Below are positions 8,465-17,185 of a DNA stretch of 64,000 bases, piece after piece (the stretch's first letter is position 1; each line of letters opens with the position of its first letter). The notes under the pieces are model-generated. The model saw only the letters and a program-made list of their open reading frames with translations. It had not been told where the DNA came from and searched no databases. This DNA comes from JAHBTB01 sp964451255 (GTDB lineage: Bacteria > Armatimonadota > Fimbriimonadia > Fimbriimonadales > Fimbriimonadaceae), in the NCBI GenBank assembly GCA_964451255.1, contig CAYVHL010000006.1, forward strand, positions 57,960 to 121,959, in the 5' to 3' direction. The position numbers and the translations under genes are program-made.

Positions 8465-8788
8465 TTACCAGCGTCCGCCGCGACCGCCGCCGCCACCACC
8501 GTAGCCTCGGTTGCCGCTCGGGCGTCCACCGCCGCCGCCGCCGCCGCCGCCGCTCCGCTCTTCACGGGGCCTGGCTTCGTTCACGGTGATGGTGCGACCA
8601 CCCCACTGGGCGTTGTGCTTTTCGGCGACTGCCGCCTCAAAGCTTTCATCCTCGACATCGACGAAGCCGAACCCACGGCCTTCGATGACGCGGGGGTTGG
8701 AAGCTCCGTACTCGGAGAAGAAGTCGGCCAACTGTTGGTTACCGACCGAATAAGGCAGATTGCCGACGTATAGAGTTTTCGTTGCCAT
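8465..8788 (-). CDS. Glycine-rich RRM RNA-binding protein
   Basis: A 107-residue protein made of one RNA recognition motif plus a Gly/Arg tail. RNP2 is LYVGNL (residues 6-11) and RNP1 is GRGFGFVDV (37-45). Residues 80-107 are glycine-rich with interspersed arginines (RGG-like). It resembles cyanobacterial Rbp proteins, many of which are cold-induced. The start at 8788 has GGAGAAG 10 bases upstream, and this ribosome site lies in a 7-base-pair hairpin, which suggests translational control. The gene follows a GNAT gene on the same strand after 157 bases. Confidence 0.92.
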   Translation of the reverse strand: MATKTLYVGNLPYSVGNQQLADFFSEYGASNPRVIEGRGFGFVDVEDESFEAAVAEKHNAQWGGRTITVNEARPREERSGGGGGGGGGRPSGNRGYGGGGGGRGGRW

Positions 8789-8798
8789 ATATTTGTCT

Positions 8799-8817
8799 CT
8801 TCTCCGCCTTGGAGAAG
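8799..8817 (-). promoter_or_regulatory. Hairpin covering the RRM gene ribosome site
   Basis: On the minus strand CTTCTCC, loop AAGGC, GGAGAAG forms a perfect 7-base-pair stem with a 5-base loop. The 3' arm is the Shine-Dalgarno sequence of the RRM gene, 10 bases before its ATG. A temperature-sensitive or protein-bound switch is inferred, not shown. Confidence 0.6.
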
Positions 8818-8945
8818 TTCCGTTTCTCGAGGCCAGGGGGCTATCTGCAGATACGGCCTTGAGAGCTGTAGACAGGGAAGGCACCGGACATGGAGGCGTG
8901 ACGCGGGGACTGTACCGCAGGCGGCATGTAAGGGCTTGCCAGGAC

Positions 8946-9560
8946 CTACAAGACGCCCGGGGGCAGATGCAGGCCCCAGACATCGACGCCGTCGAAATGT
9001 GAATTGCCGATGACCCTAAAACCCATCCTTTCGTAAATGGACACGTTGGCTTCTGACTCTGTGTCCAAGCAGACGCCTTGGCAGCCAGGGACGGTCGCCG
9101 CGTAATCTGATACGGCTTTCACCAGAGCCCGCCCGATTCCTTTGCCTTGGAACGGCGGGTCGACGCCGAGCATCCCCAAGTAGACGTGCGGTTCGGGGAA
9201 ACCGAAGCCGTCCATAGACTGGAAGAACGCTTCGAAAAAGGCCGCGCATTCTGGCCCGGCGTCGTCCATGAACCTGTCCAGCATGGCTTCGGCTTCTGGT
9301 GACTGGTCGGCCTGGGGCGACCTCAGAATCGCCGCGCCGACGGGGACACTGTCCACCTCGGCGGTAAAGACGACGCTACTCACCCGTCGTCGGACCACCG
9401 ACTCTTCCATCAGCCGGTGGATCCAGTCTTCCATGCGTCCGGGTGAGTGGGCAAACGCCCGGAGCGGGATCACATAGTCGTAAAACGACCTGGAAATTGG
9501 GGCCGCGATGATTTTCGGGTCGTCTTCCAGGTTGACCCTTCGCACCAAGACTTGGCACAT
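8946..9560 (-). CDS. GNAT family acetyltransferase
   Basis: A 204-residue N-acetyltransferase. The acetyl-CoA-binding motif A is visible as LGMLGVDPPFQGKGIGRALV (Q/RxxGxG/A), followed by CQGVCLDTESEANVSIYERM and GFRVIG, the usual motif B. The N-terminal half contains LRAFAHSPGRMEDWIHRLM followed by EES, common in this subfamily of YafP/puromycin-resistance-like proteins. The substrate is unknown. ATG at 9560 has AAGGT 8 bases upstream. It is divergent from the glycosyltransferase gene, with only 45 bases between the starts. Confidence 0.88.
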   Translation of the reverse strand: MCQVLVRRVNLEDDPKIIAAPISRSFYDYVIPLRAFAHSPGRMEDWIHRLMEESVVRRRVSSVVFTAEVDSVPVGAAILRSPQADQSPEAEAMLDRFMDDAGPECAAFFEAFFQSMDGFGFPEPHVYLGMLGVDPPFQGKGIGRALVKAVSDYAATVPGCQGVCLDTESEANVSIYERMGFRVIGNSHFDGVDVWGLHLPPGVL

Positions 9561-9605
9561 GACGGGGACCTTACCCCCTCGGAAGGCATGGTAGGGTGTG
9601 GCGCG

Positions 9606-11264
9606 ATGCCCATCACGGTCGCCGTCATCCTCCGGACTTTGCGTCACCTGTTGCCTTGGGACTGGGGCGTCGGTGTCCACGGCGCCAATCTGTCCATCTC
9701 TAACCATCTGCTTGCTCTCCTTGCCGACGAGCGGCTGGAGTCGCTCCAAGTCTTCCTGGAACCGGTGGACCTCGCCGACCGAGACGCCCTTGTGGCGTCT
9801 GCTGCCTACGCCTTGCCAGAACGGCGTCGTGGCCAAGGGGTATTGCAGTTCTACTCGGTTTGGCACCTGCCTGAAATCTTCGGAGACGGTCAGGAGCGCC
9901 TCATGTGGTGTATCGACCCGGCGTGCTACGCCGGCGACCGGGCCGTTCGAGACCGCTTTGCCACCGGGCCGACACCGATCGCCTTTGACACCCACGCCCT
10001 TGGGAGCCAGAGGCAGTGGCGCGAGTTGGCTCCGTTCGCTACTGCTCCACACGTGGCCCACGACGCCGTGGTCTGCCTTTCCGCAGCCTATCAGGAGGCG
10101 ATGGAACGGGCCTTTGACACGTTCCTCGGTGGCTCCAGGCCGTGCGACTTCGTGACGGTGCCGAGAGGTGTCGATTGCGGGTTCTTCTGTCCGCCGACCC
10201 CGGCTGAAAGGGCTGCAGCCAAGATCAGACTTGGAATACCGGCGAATGCGACGGTCGCGCTCTACTTCGCCCGCCTTACCCCGATCCACAAAGCCGACCT
10301 CTTTCCCTTACTGCGTGCATTTGCAAGGGTGTGCCGAAGCGATGACTATTTGGCGCTCGTCGGTCCGGAGAACAGCCCGGGATATTGCGACGCCCTCCGC
10401 AACGAATCCCGCCGATTAGGAATCAGTAGTCGCATCGTCATTCCCGGACTTGTAGCCAATGAAGATCGGCCACAAGTCTATGCCGCCGGTGACTTCTACG
10501 TCTTGCCGGGCGACACCCTCCAAGAAGCCTTCGGCACGACGGTCGCGGAGGCGATGGCGTCGGGGTTGCCCGTGATATGTAGCGATTGGGACGGGTTCAA
10601 GGACAGCGTGGCCGACGGGGAGACCGGCTATCTCGTGCCCACCTACTGGCTTCCGGCGACGGATCGCGTCGACGGGCTGGCGTCCGTCGTGGAGCTCAGG
10701 TCGCATTACTTGGCCTATGGCCAGTGCGTCTGGGTGGACGAGGAGGTGCTGGCATCAAGGTTAGACACGTTGCTTCATGACCAGGCTTCGCGGGAGAGGA
10801 TGGGTAGGGCGGCCCGCTCCCGGGCGCTGGAAAGGTTCTCCAAAGATGCGGTCGTCGACCAGCATTTCGCCATCTACGATCGCTTGCTGGGTCTGGCAAG
10901 AGCGGAAGACGATGAGGCGCGCGAGAGACGCCGTGGGTTCTCGGACCAGCTAGGCTTGGTTCGACATCCAGGGATCTATGACGGTTATGCGTCTGGCAGT
11001 CTGGCGACCCAAGAGGCCACTGTGGCATTGACAGACCTTGGACGCATCGGCCTTGAGGCTGGCTTATACGACGAGTTGTTGCAGATGACCCATGCGGCGG
11101 TCTTCGACATCCTTCTTTCGTTGTTGGCCGGCGGGACATTGGGAGTCAATAGTTTAGCTGCCGAGTCCGCCAGCCGGTCCGGTCTCAGCGAGGCCGATAT
11201 CTGGTTCCATATTGGGGTATTGGCCAAGAGAGGCCTTGTTTCTTTGACGGTCGGTCCCAGGTAA
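9606..11264 (+). CDS. GT4-type glycosyltransferase with C-terminal extension
   Basis: A 552-residue protein. Residues 1-430 form a two-domain GT-B enzyme: an N-terminal Rossmann half, then IPANATVALYFARLTPIHKA (210-230) starting the donor half, ending in the EX7E motif EAFGTTVAE (Glu307, Glu315) of glycosyltransferase family 4. It probably transfers a sugar from a nucleotide donor to a surface glycan or metabolite. Residues 431-552 are an addition that GT4 enzymes normally lack and that I do not recognise; its end (AAESASRSGLSEADIWFHIG then VLAKRGLVSL) has a helix-turn-helix-like look. AGGGTG precedes the ATG by about 8 bases. Confidence 0.82.
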   Translation: MPITVAVILRTLRHLLPWDWGVGVHGANLSISNHLLALLADERLESLQVFLEPVDLADRDALVASAAYALPERRRGQGVLQFYSVWHLPEIFGDGQERLMWCIDPACYAGDRAVRDRFATGPTPIAFDTHALGSQRQWRELAPFATAPHVAHDAVVCLSAAYQEAMERAFDTFLGGSRPCDFVTVPRGVDCGFFCPPTPAERAAAKIRLGIPANATVALYFARLTPIHKADLFPLLRAFARVCRSDDYLALVGPENSPGYCDALRNESRRLGISSRIVIPGLVANEDRPQVYAAGDFYVLPGDTLQEAFGTTVAEAMASGLPVICSDWDGFKDSVADGETGYLVPTYWLPATDRVDGLASVVELRSHYLAYGQCVWVDEEVLASRLDTLLHDQASRERMGRAARSRALERFSKDAVVDQHFAIYDRLLGLARAEDDEARERRRGFSDQLGLVRHPGIYDGYASGSLATQEATVALTDLGRIGLEAGLYDELLQMTHAAVFDILLSLLAGGTLGVNSLAAESASRSGLSEADIWFHIGVLAKRGLVSLTVGPR

Positions 11265-11288
11265 AATCGCGGCTCCGGAGGGATACGC

Positions 11289-11867
11289 ATGAAACTCTCA
11301 ATCACACGGATGTCCACCGCCGCCCTGCTGGCGGTCCTCGCCTCTGCTTCATTTGCGCAATACAAAGAGAACCCGTTCTCAGTTCGGGCTGGAATCTTCT
11401 ACCCAACGTCGGGCGACACGAGGAGCACGACTAAGACATTTGGCTTCAACGTGGGCGTGTCTTACCAGTTGCCGAACCTGAACATGGGCTCATATAGTGA
11501 TGCCAAGTGGAGTCTGGATCTTGATGGCAATTGGATCGGAAGCGGCGGCAACAAGCTGGAGGCTTATGACCTGATGTTGGTTGGCAGGTGGATGAACACC
11601 ACCATGAGCGCTGGCCAGCACAACCTGTACTATGGACTTGGCGTTGGTCTGACCCGCCAGCATGGCGAGACCTCGACCACGACGGGTTCGGGTTCGTCCA
11701 CCACGACCACGAACACGAGCGAGGACAAGACGGGGATCGTCGGCAAGGTACTGCTCGGCACCCAATTGAACAAGCAGACGTCCCTTGAACTCGGGTTTAG
11801 GTTCGCACCGAGCGTTGCGGGTATCAATGCGAACGGGCTGAGCCTGCAAGTCGGTTTCAAATTCTGA
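11289..11867 (+). CDS. Outer-membrane beta-barrel-like protein
   Basis: A 192-residue protein with a signal peptide (cleavage after ASFAQ) and alternating amphipathic strands ending in LSLQVGFKF, whose terminal Phe is the usual outer-membrane barrel signal. A Ser/Thr tract at about residues 133-149 (TSTTTGSGSSTTTTNTS) probably forms a surface loop. No family is assigned. The gene starts 24 bases after the glycosyltransferase stop, so the two may be co-transcribed, and a strong terminator follows. It suggests a diderm envelope. Confidence 0.7.
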   Translation: MKLSITRMSTAALLAVLASASFAQYKENPFSVRAGIFYPTSGDTRSTTKTFGFNVGVSYQLPNLNMGSYSDAKWSLDLDGNWIGSGGNKLEAYDLMLVGRWMNTTMSAGQHNLYYGLGVGLTRQHGETSTTTGSGSSTTTTNTSEDKTGIVGKVLLGTQLNKQTSLELGFRFAPSVAGINANGLSLQVGFKF

Positions 11868-11893
11868 TCCTCTGGTTCCCAAAATCCTAAAGT

Positions 11894-11915
11894 GGCCGGG
11901 GTTGATGCCCCGGCC
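11894..11915 (+). terminator. Terminator hairpin
   Basis: Arms GGCCGGGG and CCCCGGCC around TTGATG, flanked by AAAGT upstream and CACTTT downstream. It lies 26 bases after the barrel protein stop. Confidence 0.8.
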
Positions 11916-11977
11916 GCTTCACTTTGAACCCAACGGGCGGGTAAACCTACCAGGACAGCAATAGAGGCTGATGAAAC

Positions 11978-13174
11978 ATGTTGACCTCCGCGATCATCAC
12001 CGTCGCCATAGGAAGGGCTATGGTTGACAACACGTTTGGCGACGACGTCGCCTTCCTGAAACAGCACACCGACGTCGTCGTTTTGCGCCGTGGAAGCGGC
12101 GCCCTCGTCGTCTCGCCCAAGTATCAGGGCCGGGTCATGACCAGTTCCGCGGCCGGAGACGCTGGCCAAGGCTTCGGTTGGCTCAACCACAAACTCATTG
12201 AGAGCGGAGAGACCCTGCAGCACTTCAATCCGATCGGGGGCGAGGAGCGGTTCTGGCTAGGGCCCGAGGGCGGTCAGTTCTCCCTCTTCTTCCACAAAGG
12301 CGACCCCTTCGACCTTGATCATTGGTGGGTTCCTGCCGCGTTTGACACCGAGCCATACAAGGTGACTGGCAAGACCACGTCCTCGGTGACGCTGACCCAT
12401 AGCACCACGCTGACGAACTACTCGGGTAACCAGTTCAAGGTAGGCATTCGACGCAAGATCACGCTGCTGAGCAACACGTCGCTCTCAAACCGGTTAGGGA
12501 TCTCCGTCCCGTCTGGTGTGCAGACCGTAGCCTATGACGCGGTCAGCCGGATCACCAACAACGGCGCGAGGTCGTGGACGAGGACAACGGGGGCGCCCAG
12601 CATCTGGATTCTCTCCCAGTTCAAGCCGGGGGACGAGACAAATGTTATCTTCCCCTACAACACCAGCGCCTCCGGCGTCGTACTGCACGACACCTACTTT
12701 GGCAAGGTGCCTGCTGACCGGTTGAAGATCGGCAAGAAAGCCGCCTACTTCCGAGTCGACGGCACGATGCGGACGAAGATCGGCATGCCTCCAGGCAGGG
12801 TGAGACCATATAGGGACGGGGCCGCGGTCGGCAGCTACGACGCCGCCAACAACGTGCTCACTATCCTGTACTTCAGCTTCACCAAGGGCGTGAAGAGCTA
12901 CGTGAACTCGATGTGGGAGCTACAGAAAGAACCCTTCGGCGGCGACGTCGCCAACAGCTACAACGACGGGCCGCCCGCACCAGGCAAGCCGCCTATGGGG
13001 CCGTTCTACGAACTTGAATCGTCGTCACCGGCTCTGTTCCTGAAACCTGGGCAGTCTCACTCGCACACCCACATGATCGCCCACTTCCAGGGTGACCGGT
13101 CGAAACTCGACCCGATCGCGGTCAAGGTTCTCGGCGTCCACTTGGACGACGTCGCGAACGCGTTCAAAGACTGA
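11978..13174 (+). CDS. DUF6786-like protein
   Basis: A 398-residue protein whose pattern I associate with DUF6786: TFGDDVAFLKQHTDVVVL, SPKYQGRVMTSSA, GFGWLNHKLI, GGEERFWLGPEGGQFSLFF and WWVPAAFDTEPY. Function is unknown; the fold is probably beta-rich and related to sugar-mutarotase-like proteins (inference). The N-terminus is short and hydrophobic (MLTSAIITVAIGRAM), a possible atypical signal peptide. GAGG lies about 10 bases before the ATG. A terminator follows the stop. Confidence 0.65.
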   Translation: MLTSAIITVAIGRAMVDNTFGDDVAFLKQHTDVVVLRRGSGALVVSPKYQGRVMTSSAAGDAGQGFGWLNHKLIESGETLQHFNPIGGEERFWLGPEGGQFSLFFHKGDPFDLDHWWVPAAFDTEPYKVTGKTTSSVTLTHSTTLTNYSGNQFKVGIRRKITLLSNTSLSNRLGISVPSGVQTVAYDAVSRITNNGARSWTRTTGAPSIWILSQFKPGDETNVIFPYNTSASGVVLHDTYFGKVPADRLKIGKKAAYFRVDGTMRTKIGMPPGRVRPYRDGAAVGSYDAANNVLTILYFSFTKGVKSYVNSMWELQKEPFGGDVANSYNDGPPAPGKPPMGPFYELESSSPALFLKPGQSHSHTHMIAHFQGDRSKLDPIAVKVLGVHLDDVANAFKD

Positions 13175-13188
13175 GTCTTGGCAGTCTT

Positions 13189-13224
13189 GACGGGTGGCGG
13201 GGGACATCGCCTTCGCCACCCGTC
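13189..13224 (+). terminator. Terminator hairpin
   Basis: Perfect 11-base arms GACGGGTGGCG and CGCCACCCGTC with a 14-base loop, starting 15 bases after the DUF6786-like stop. The rest of the gap to 13407 is AT-rich and shows no gene. Confidence 0.85.
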
Positions 13225-13407
13225 TTGCTGTCACCAGATCCAGTTGAGTTTCTATACTTCTTAGTGTTAATTGTGCCCTGTGCTGTTCGCGTTGATAATT
13301 CAGAGATCAATTGCTTCAAAGTCATATGAACTGATTCGGACTGGTCATCCCTTATACGGGCAAGTTAGCGCAATTTAGGGATTGCCGTATCCAACCCAGG
13401 TTCGAGG

Positions 13408-13899
13408 ATGGCGATAATTTCTTCAGTTATGGCGGAGGAAAGTCTAGAAATCGCTACATTTCTCGCGAAGCTGGATGTCGACCGCGCGGAGGCCCTCAGG
13501 GCTGTCCGAGACATTATTGTCGCGAATCTTCAACCCGGATTTCTCGAAACGGTCAACGACGGAATGATCCGTTATGTCGTCGCCAGCGACTTGTATCCAA
13601 AAGGATATCCGGCTAGCTACGGTAAGCCTCTAGGTATGGCGGCTCTGTCGTCGGGAAAGACAGGAATGGCCTTGCACATGTTCGGCCTGTACTGCGACCC
13701 GACCCTTTCTGCATGGTTCCACGACGCCTATGTCGCCTCAGGCAAGAAGTTGGACATGGGTGCGGCGTCCATTCGGTTCAAGAGGCTTGAAGACCTGCCA
13801 TTGGACGTGGTTGGAGCACTTTTCGCCAAGGTGACGGTAGAAAAGTTCGTCACGTCATATGCGAGGGCTCTGGGCTTGGGCCAAGACGAAGACGGGTGA
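13408..13899 (+). CDS. DUF1801 (YdhG-like) protein
   Basis: A 163-residue cytoplasmic protein. DUF1801 features: FLAKLDVDRAEALRAVRDII near the N-terminus, LETVNDGMIRYVV, then GMAALSSGKTGMALHMFGLY and KKLDMGAASIRFKRLEDLP followed by LDVVG. The family is uncharacterised. An internal ATG at 13429 (MAEESLEIA) is an equally possible start. The stop codon abuts the stop of the SGNH hydrolase gene on the other strand, leaving no terminator between them. Confidence 0.8.
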   Translation: MAIISSVMAEESLEIATFLAKLDVDRAEALRAVRDIIVANLQPGFLETVNDGMIRYVVASDLYPKGYPASYGKPLGMAALSSGKTGMALHMFGLYCDPTLSAWFHDAYVASGKKLDMGAASIRFKRLEDLPLDVVGALFAKVTVEKFVTSYARALGLGQDEDG

Positions 13900-14586
13900 T
13901 CACATGCCAAGGGCCGCAACTATTTCCGGCCGCAACGCGGCCGCCCACATGGCATAGGCTCTTGGCGACAGGTGCAGGAAGTCAGGCATGAGGTCTGCGG
14001 GAATCGTGCCGTCAGGACTCAAGAACAAACCTGAGTGGTCGAGGAGTGTCACTCCAGGCCCGAAGTCGAACGTGCGGAGCAATGCGTTTGTCCTTTCGAC
14101 CTCCACCCGAAAAGGGGCCTCTGGCATCTCGCCCCTGGGCAGGATTTGAACTAGAAGAATCCTGGAGTCTGGTGAGTCAGCCTGCAGGGTCTTTACCACG
14201 GCTTTGACCCCGTCGGCGGTCTGGGTGGCGTCACAAATGCCCCAACCGATGTTGTTAGTGCCGATGAGGAGGACGAACACAGGTGGACGGGAGCCGAGCA
14301 CTTCGCCGTTGGCGAACCGCCAAAGGAGGTTGTACGTCCCGTCGCCGCCGATGCCAAAGTTCGCCGCACCTAGAGGGGCCAATATCGAGTTCCAGGCGTC
14401 ACGCCCATCCTCCTCCCATTGCATCGTGATCGAATCACCGATGAACGCGACGCGGAACCCTCCAGCGGCCGTCTGCTTGACAAAAGCCAGGTGACGAGCC
14501 CGCCAATCTGGATCGTCTAATCGGGAGACTGGGAGCACGCCGGGATCCGGGTAGGTGCTAAGTGTCTCCATCGTTGGTTCGGGCAT
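13900..14586 (-). CDS. SGNH/GDSL-family hydrolase
   Basis: A 228-residue esterase or lipase. SGNH blocks: block I AFIGDSITMQW with the catalytic Ser52, block II glycine in NFGIGGDGT, block III IGTNNIGWG (Asn111), and block V PDFLHLS with Asp202 and His205. It most resembles the PAF-acetylhydrolase-like branch. There is no clear signal peptide, so it is probably cytoplasmic. Starts at 14586 or 14571 are both possible; neither has a good ribosome site. It is divergent from the M14 gene by 43 bases. Confidence 0.85.
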   Translation of the reverse strand: MPEPTMETLSTYPDPGVLPVSRLDDPDWRARHLAFVKQTAAGGFRVAFIGDSITMQWEEDGRDAWNSILAPLGAANFGIGGDGTYNLLWRFANGEVLGSRPPVFVLLIGTNNIGWGICDATQTADGVKAVVKTLQADSPDSRILLVQILPRGEMPEAPFRVEVERTNALLRTFDFGPGVTLLDHSGLFLSPDGTIPADLMPDFLHLSPRAYAMWAAALRPEIVAALGM

Positions 14587-14629
14587 GGGGCGTGTTCTAC
14601 CACGTCGCGCGGCATGGCAGAATAGGCGG

Positions 14630-17154
14630 ATGTTCGCGGCCCTTCTTGTCGGCACTGCTCTCGCGCAGCGGGCCTTCGATTTCTATTCCTTCGGCCCATA
14701 CGACGAGTCGATACCTCGGCCAGCAAAGGCCTTGGGCTATGAGATCGGCACGACGCACACCACCTTCCGTGACCAGGAGCGCTACATTCGCGCTGTGGCA
14801 GCGGCCGCGCCAGACCAGGTCAAAGTTGAACAATACGGCACCTCGACAGAGGGAAGGCCACTGCGGATCGTGGTCATCGGCAGCAAGCAGAACATGGCCA
14901 GGTTGCCTGAGATCGAAAAGCAGCACGAGGCATTGGCGGCTGGGAAGGGCGACCCCAAGAGCACCGTTCCGATCCTATGGATTAACGAGTGCATCCACGG
15001 GGATGAGACCGCCAGTTTCGAGGCGGCGATGGTCTCCCTCTACACATTGACGGCCTCTCGGAACCCGGCGATCATGGAGGCGCTGGACAAGTGCCTCGTG
15101 ATCCTCAACCCTGTCTACAACCCAGACGGCCACGAACGTTATGTGGTCTTCTACAACAGCATCGCCGTCGGAAGCGAGGAACCGGAGGCGTTCGAGAGGC
15201 GCGGCCCGAACATCATGTTCGGCCGAAGCAACCACTACCGCTTCGACATGAACCGAGACCGTGTGGCATTCAGCCAGAAGGAGACACAGGAGGAGTTCGC
15301 GGCTATGTTGCGCTGGGCGCCGCAGGTCTACATAGACCAGCACGGCCAGGTGGGGACCTATTTCATGCCGCCAGAGTCACAATCGGTCAACGAGAACGTC
15401 GACCGGGCCCGCAACTCCAAATGGAAGGATGTCTTCGGCCGGGCGACTGCTGCCACCTTTGACAAGCACGGCATGGCTTACTTCGTCAAAGACACCTTCG
15501 ACTTCTTCTACCCGGGCTATGTCGATGTCAGCACGACGCTAAGCGGTGCCATCGGCATGACCCACGAGACAGACGGCGGCCGGCTGTTGGCCGAGAAGCG
15601 CTCGACGGAAGCGTGCTCACCCTTAGGCAGGGCATCGCCAAGCACTTTATGTCGGCCATGGCAGTCATGACGGCAACCGCTGACAATGGCCCAGGGCTGC
15701 TAGCCGAATACAACCGGTTCAAGCGGGATGCCGTGTCCGGCAAGGCGGAAGGCAAGTTTCAGCGTGTCGTCGTAAGCGGCGACAGGCGGGCCCTCGATCG
15801 TCTTGCGGGCGAACTGCGGTTCGCCGGGATAGTGAGTTACTACTCAGGCAAAGAGTTGGCGCAGGACGACGCCCACGATTACTGGACTGGAAAGCGCGGC
15901 CGCGCCAAGTTTCCCGTCGGAAGCCTTGTCATCGACATGAACCAACCACAGGGGCAGATGGCGAAGGCCCTGTTGGAGCCCGACGCTTCCTTCGAACCCG
16001 AGTTTGTCAAGGCCCAGGTGGCGAAGCTCAAGGCAACACCCGAGGGTGAGGAATCTCCTCCGTCCGAAGGCGCCGAGTTCTACGACATCACCGCTTGGTC
16101 GCGTCCATACGCGTACAGCCTGAAATCTTGGTGGTGCGAGTCCCGGCCCCCAGTGAGCAAGGCCCCCTACATGCCGACCGACATCGTCGACCGACCGACC
16201 TCGGTCGGTTATGTCTTGCCCTACACAGATTGGGAGGATCTTGGCTTCGTCTGGGAGTGCTGGTCGGCAGGCGTCCGTGTCTCGATCACATCCAAGCCGA
16301 TGAAGATCGACGGCCTGGAGTTCCCAGCCGGGAGTTTCGTCATCTTCGCCGATCGCAACGATGACGGTTACGGCAAGAAAGTGGTCGACGCGGCGAGGCA
16401 CCACAGAAGCATCGGGTTGCACCCCATCCAGTCGGCCTACCCAGATTCGGACAGGTATGGGCCGGGTAGCGACGCGGTCGTCGCCCTCAAGCCCGCGAAG
16501 ATTGCGCTCGTCATGGGCAGCCGTGGCAATCTGGCTGACTCCGGTGCAGCTTGGTTCTTGTTTGAGAAGACATTCGCGTTGCCGTTCACCCCGGTCGACC
16601 AGAGCTTTCTCAACAGCCAAGATCTCGCAAAATACACGACGGTCATCCTCCCGAGCGGGACGAGCGCACAGTCAAAGGGCAGGTTCGCCGATTGGGTCGT
16701 AGCGGGCGGCACGGCCGTCGTCCTCGGCGACCCGGACTGGGCAATCGGCCAGGAAGGCTTTGCCGACTTGGAGCCGATCAAGGGGAAGTATCGCGACCTT
16801 CCCGGTTCGCTGTTCCGGACCGAGATGGATCACCAAAGCTTTCTCACGTTTGGATATTCCGAAGGCCCTGGCTCCATCGCCTTCCCACTTTCAGGAAGCA
16901 CCTTCTGGCACGCCGAGAAGTCGGGAGGGTCGGTGGTTCGGCTGACCGACATGCCCAAGGCCAAGAAGCTTCTTTCTGGCTGGCAATGGCCCGGCGAGAC
17001 CGAAAAGGAGTTGCAGGGCGCTGTTCTGGTCCATGACCAATCAGTCGGGCGTGGACATGTGATTCTGTTCACCCATGATCCGACCGAGCGTGCGATGTGG
17101 CCGGGGTTGTACAAGCTGTTGTTGAACGCGGCGACTCTCGGACCGTCGTTCTAG
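14630..17154 (+). pseudogene. M14 zinc carboxypeptidase-like gene with a frameshift
   Basis: Two open frames make up one protein of about 840 residues. The first part (14630-15672, frame 2) has a short signal peptide and the peptidase M14 motifs: HxxE as His123/Glu126 in CIHGDETASFEA, NPVYNPDGHERY, and YIDQHGQVGTYFMPP. It reads GMTHETDGGRLLAEKRS and then loses homology. The continuation DGSVLTLRQGIAKHF is in the frame starting at 15604 and runs to 17154, covering the family's large C-terminal region. One base is missing near 15602-15603 (AAG CGC TC GAC). It is either a natural loss of function or an assembly error. The start has GGCGG directly upstream. Confidence 0.85.
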
Positions 17155-17185
17155 CCTGTCGTATCGAGCCTTGGGAAGCGGTAAC

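Noticed and set aside
8468..8560. CCGCCGCCG-type repeat
   Set aside because: It is the coding sequence of the glycine-rich tail of the RRM protein.
9561..10289. An N-terminal extension of the GNAT gene into the glycosyltransferase region
   Set aside because: The extension is antisense to the glycosyltransferase, and a good ATG with AAGGT lies at 9560.
15844..16620. A 258-codon minus-strand frame opposite the M14 gene
   Set aside because: Antisense shadow; the plus-strand frame continues the peptidase sequence.
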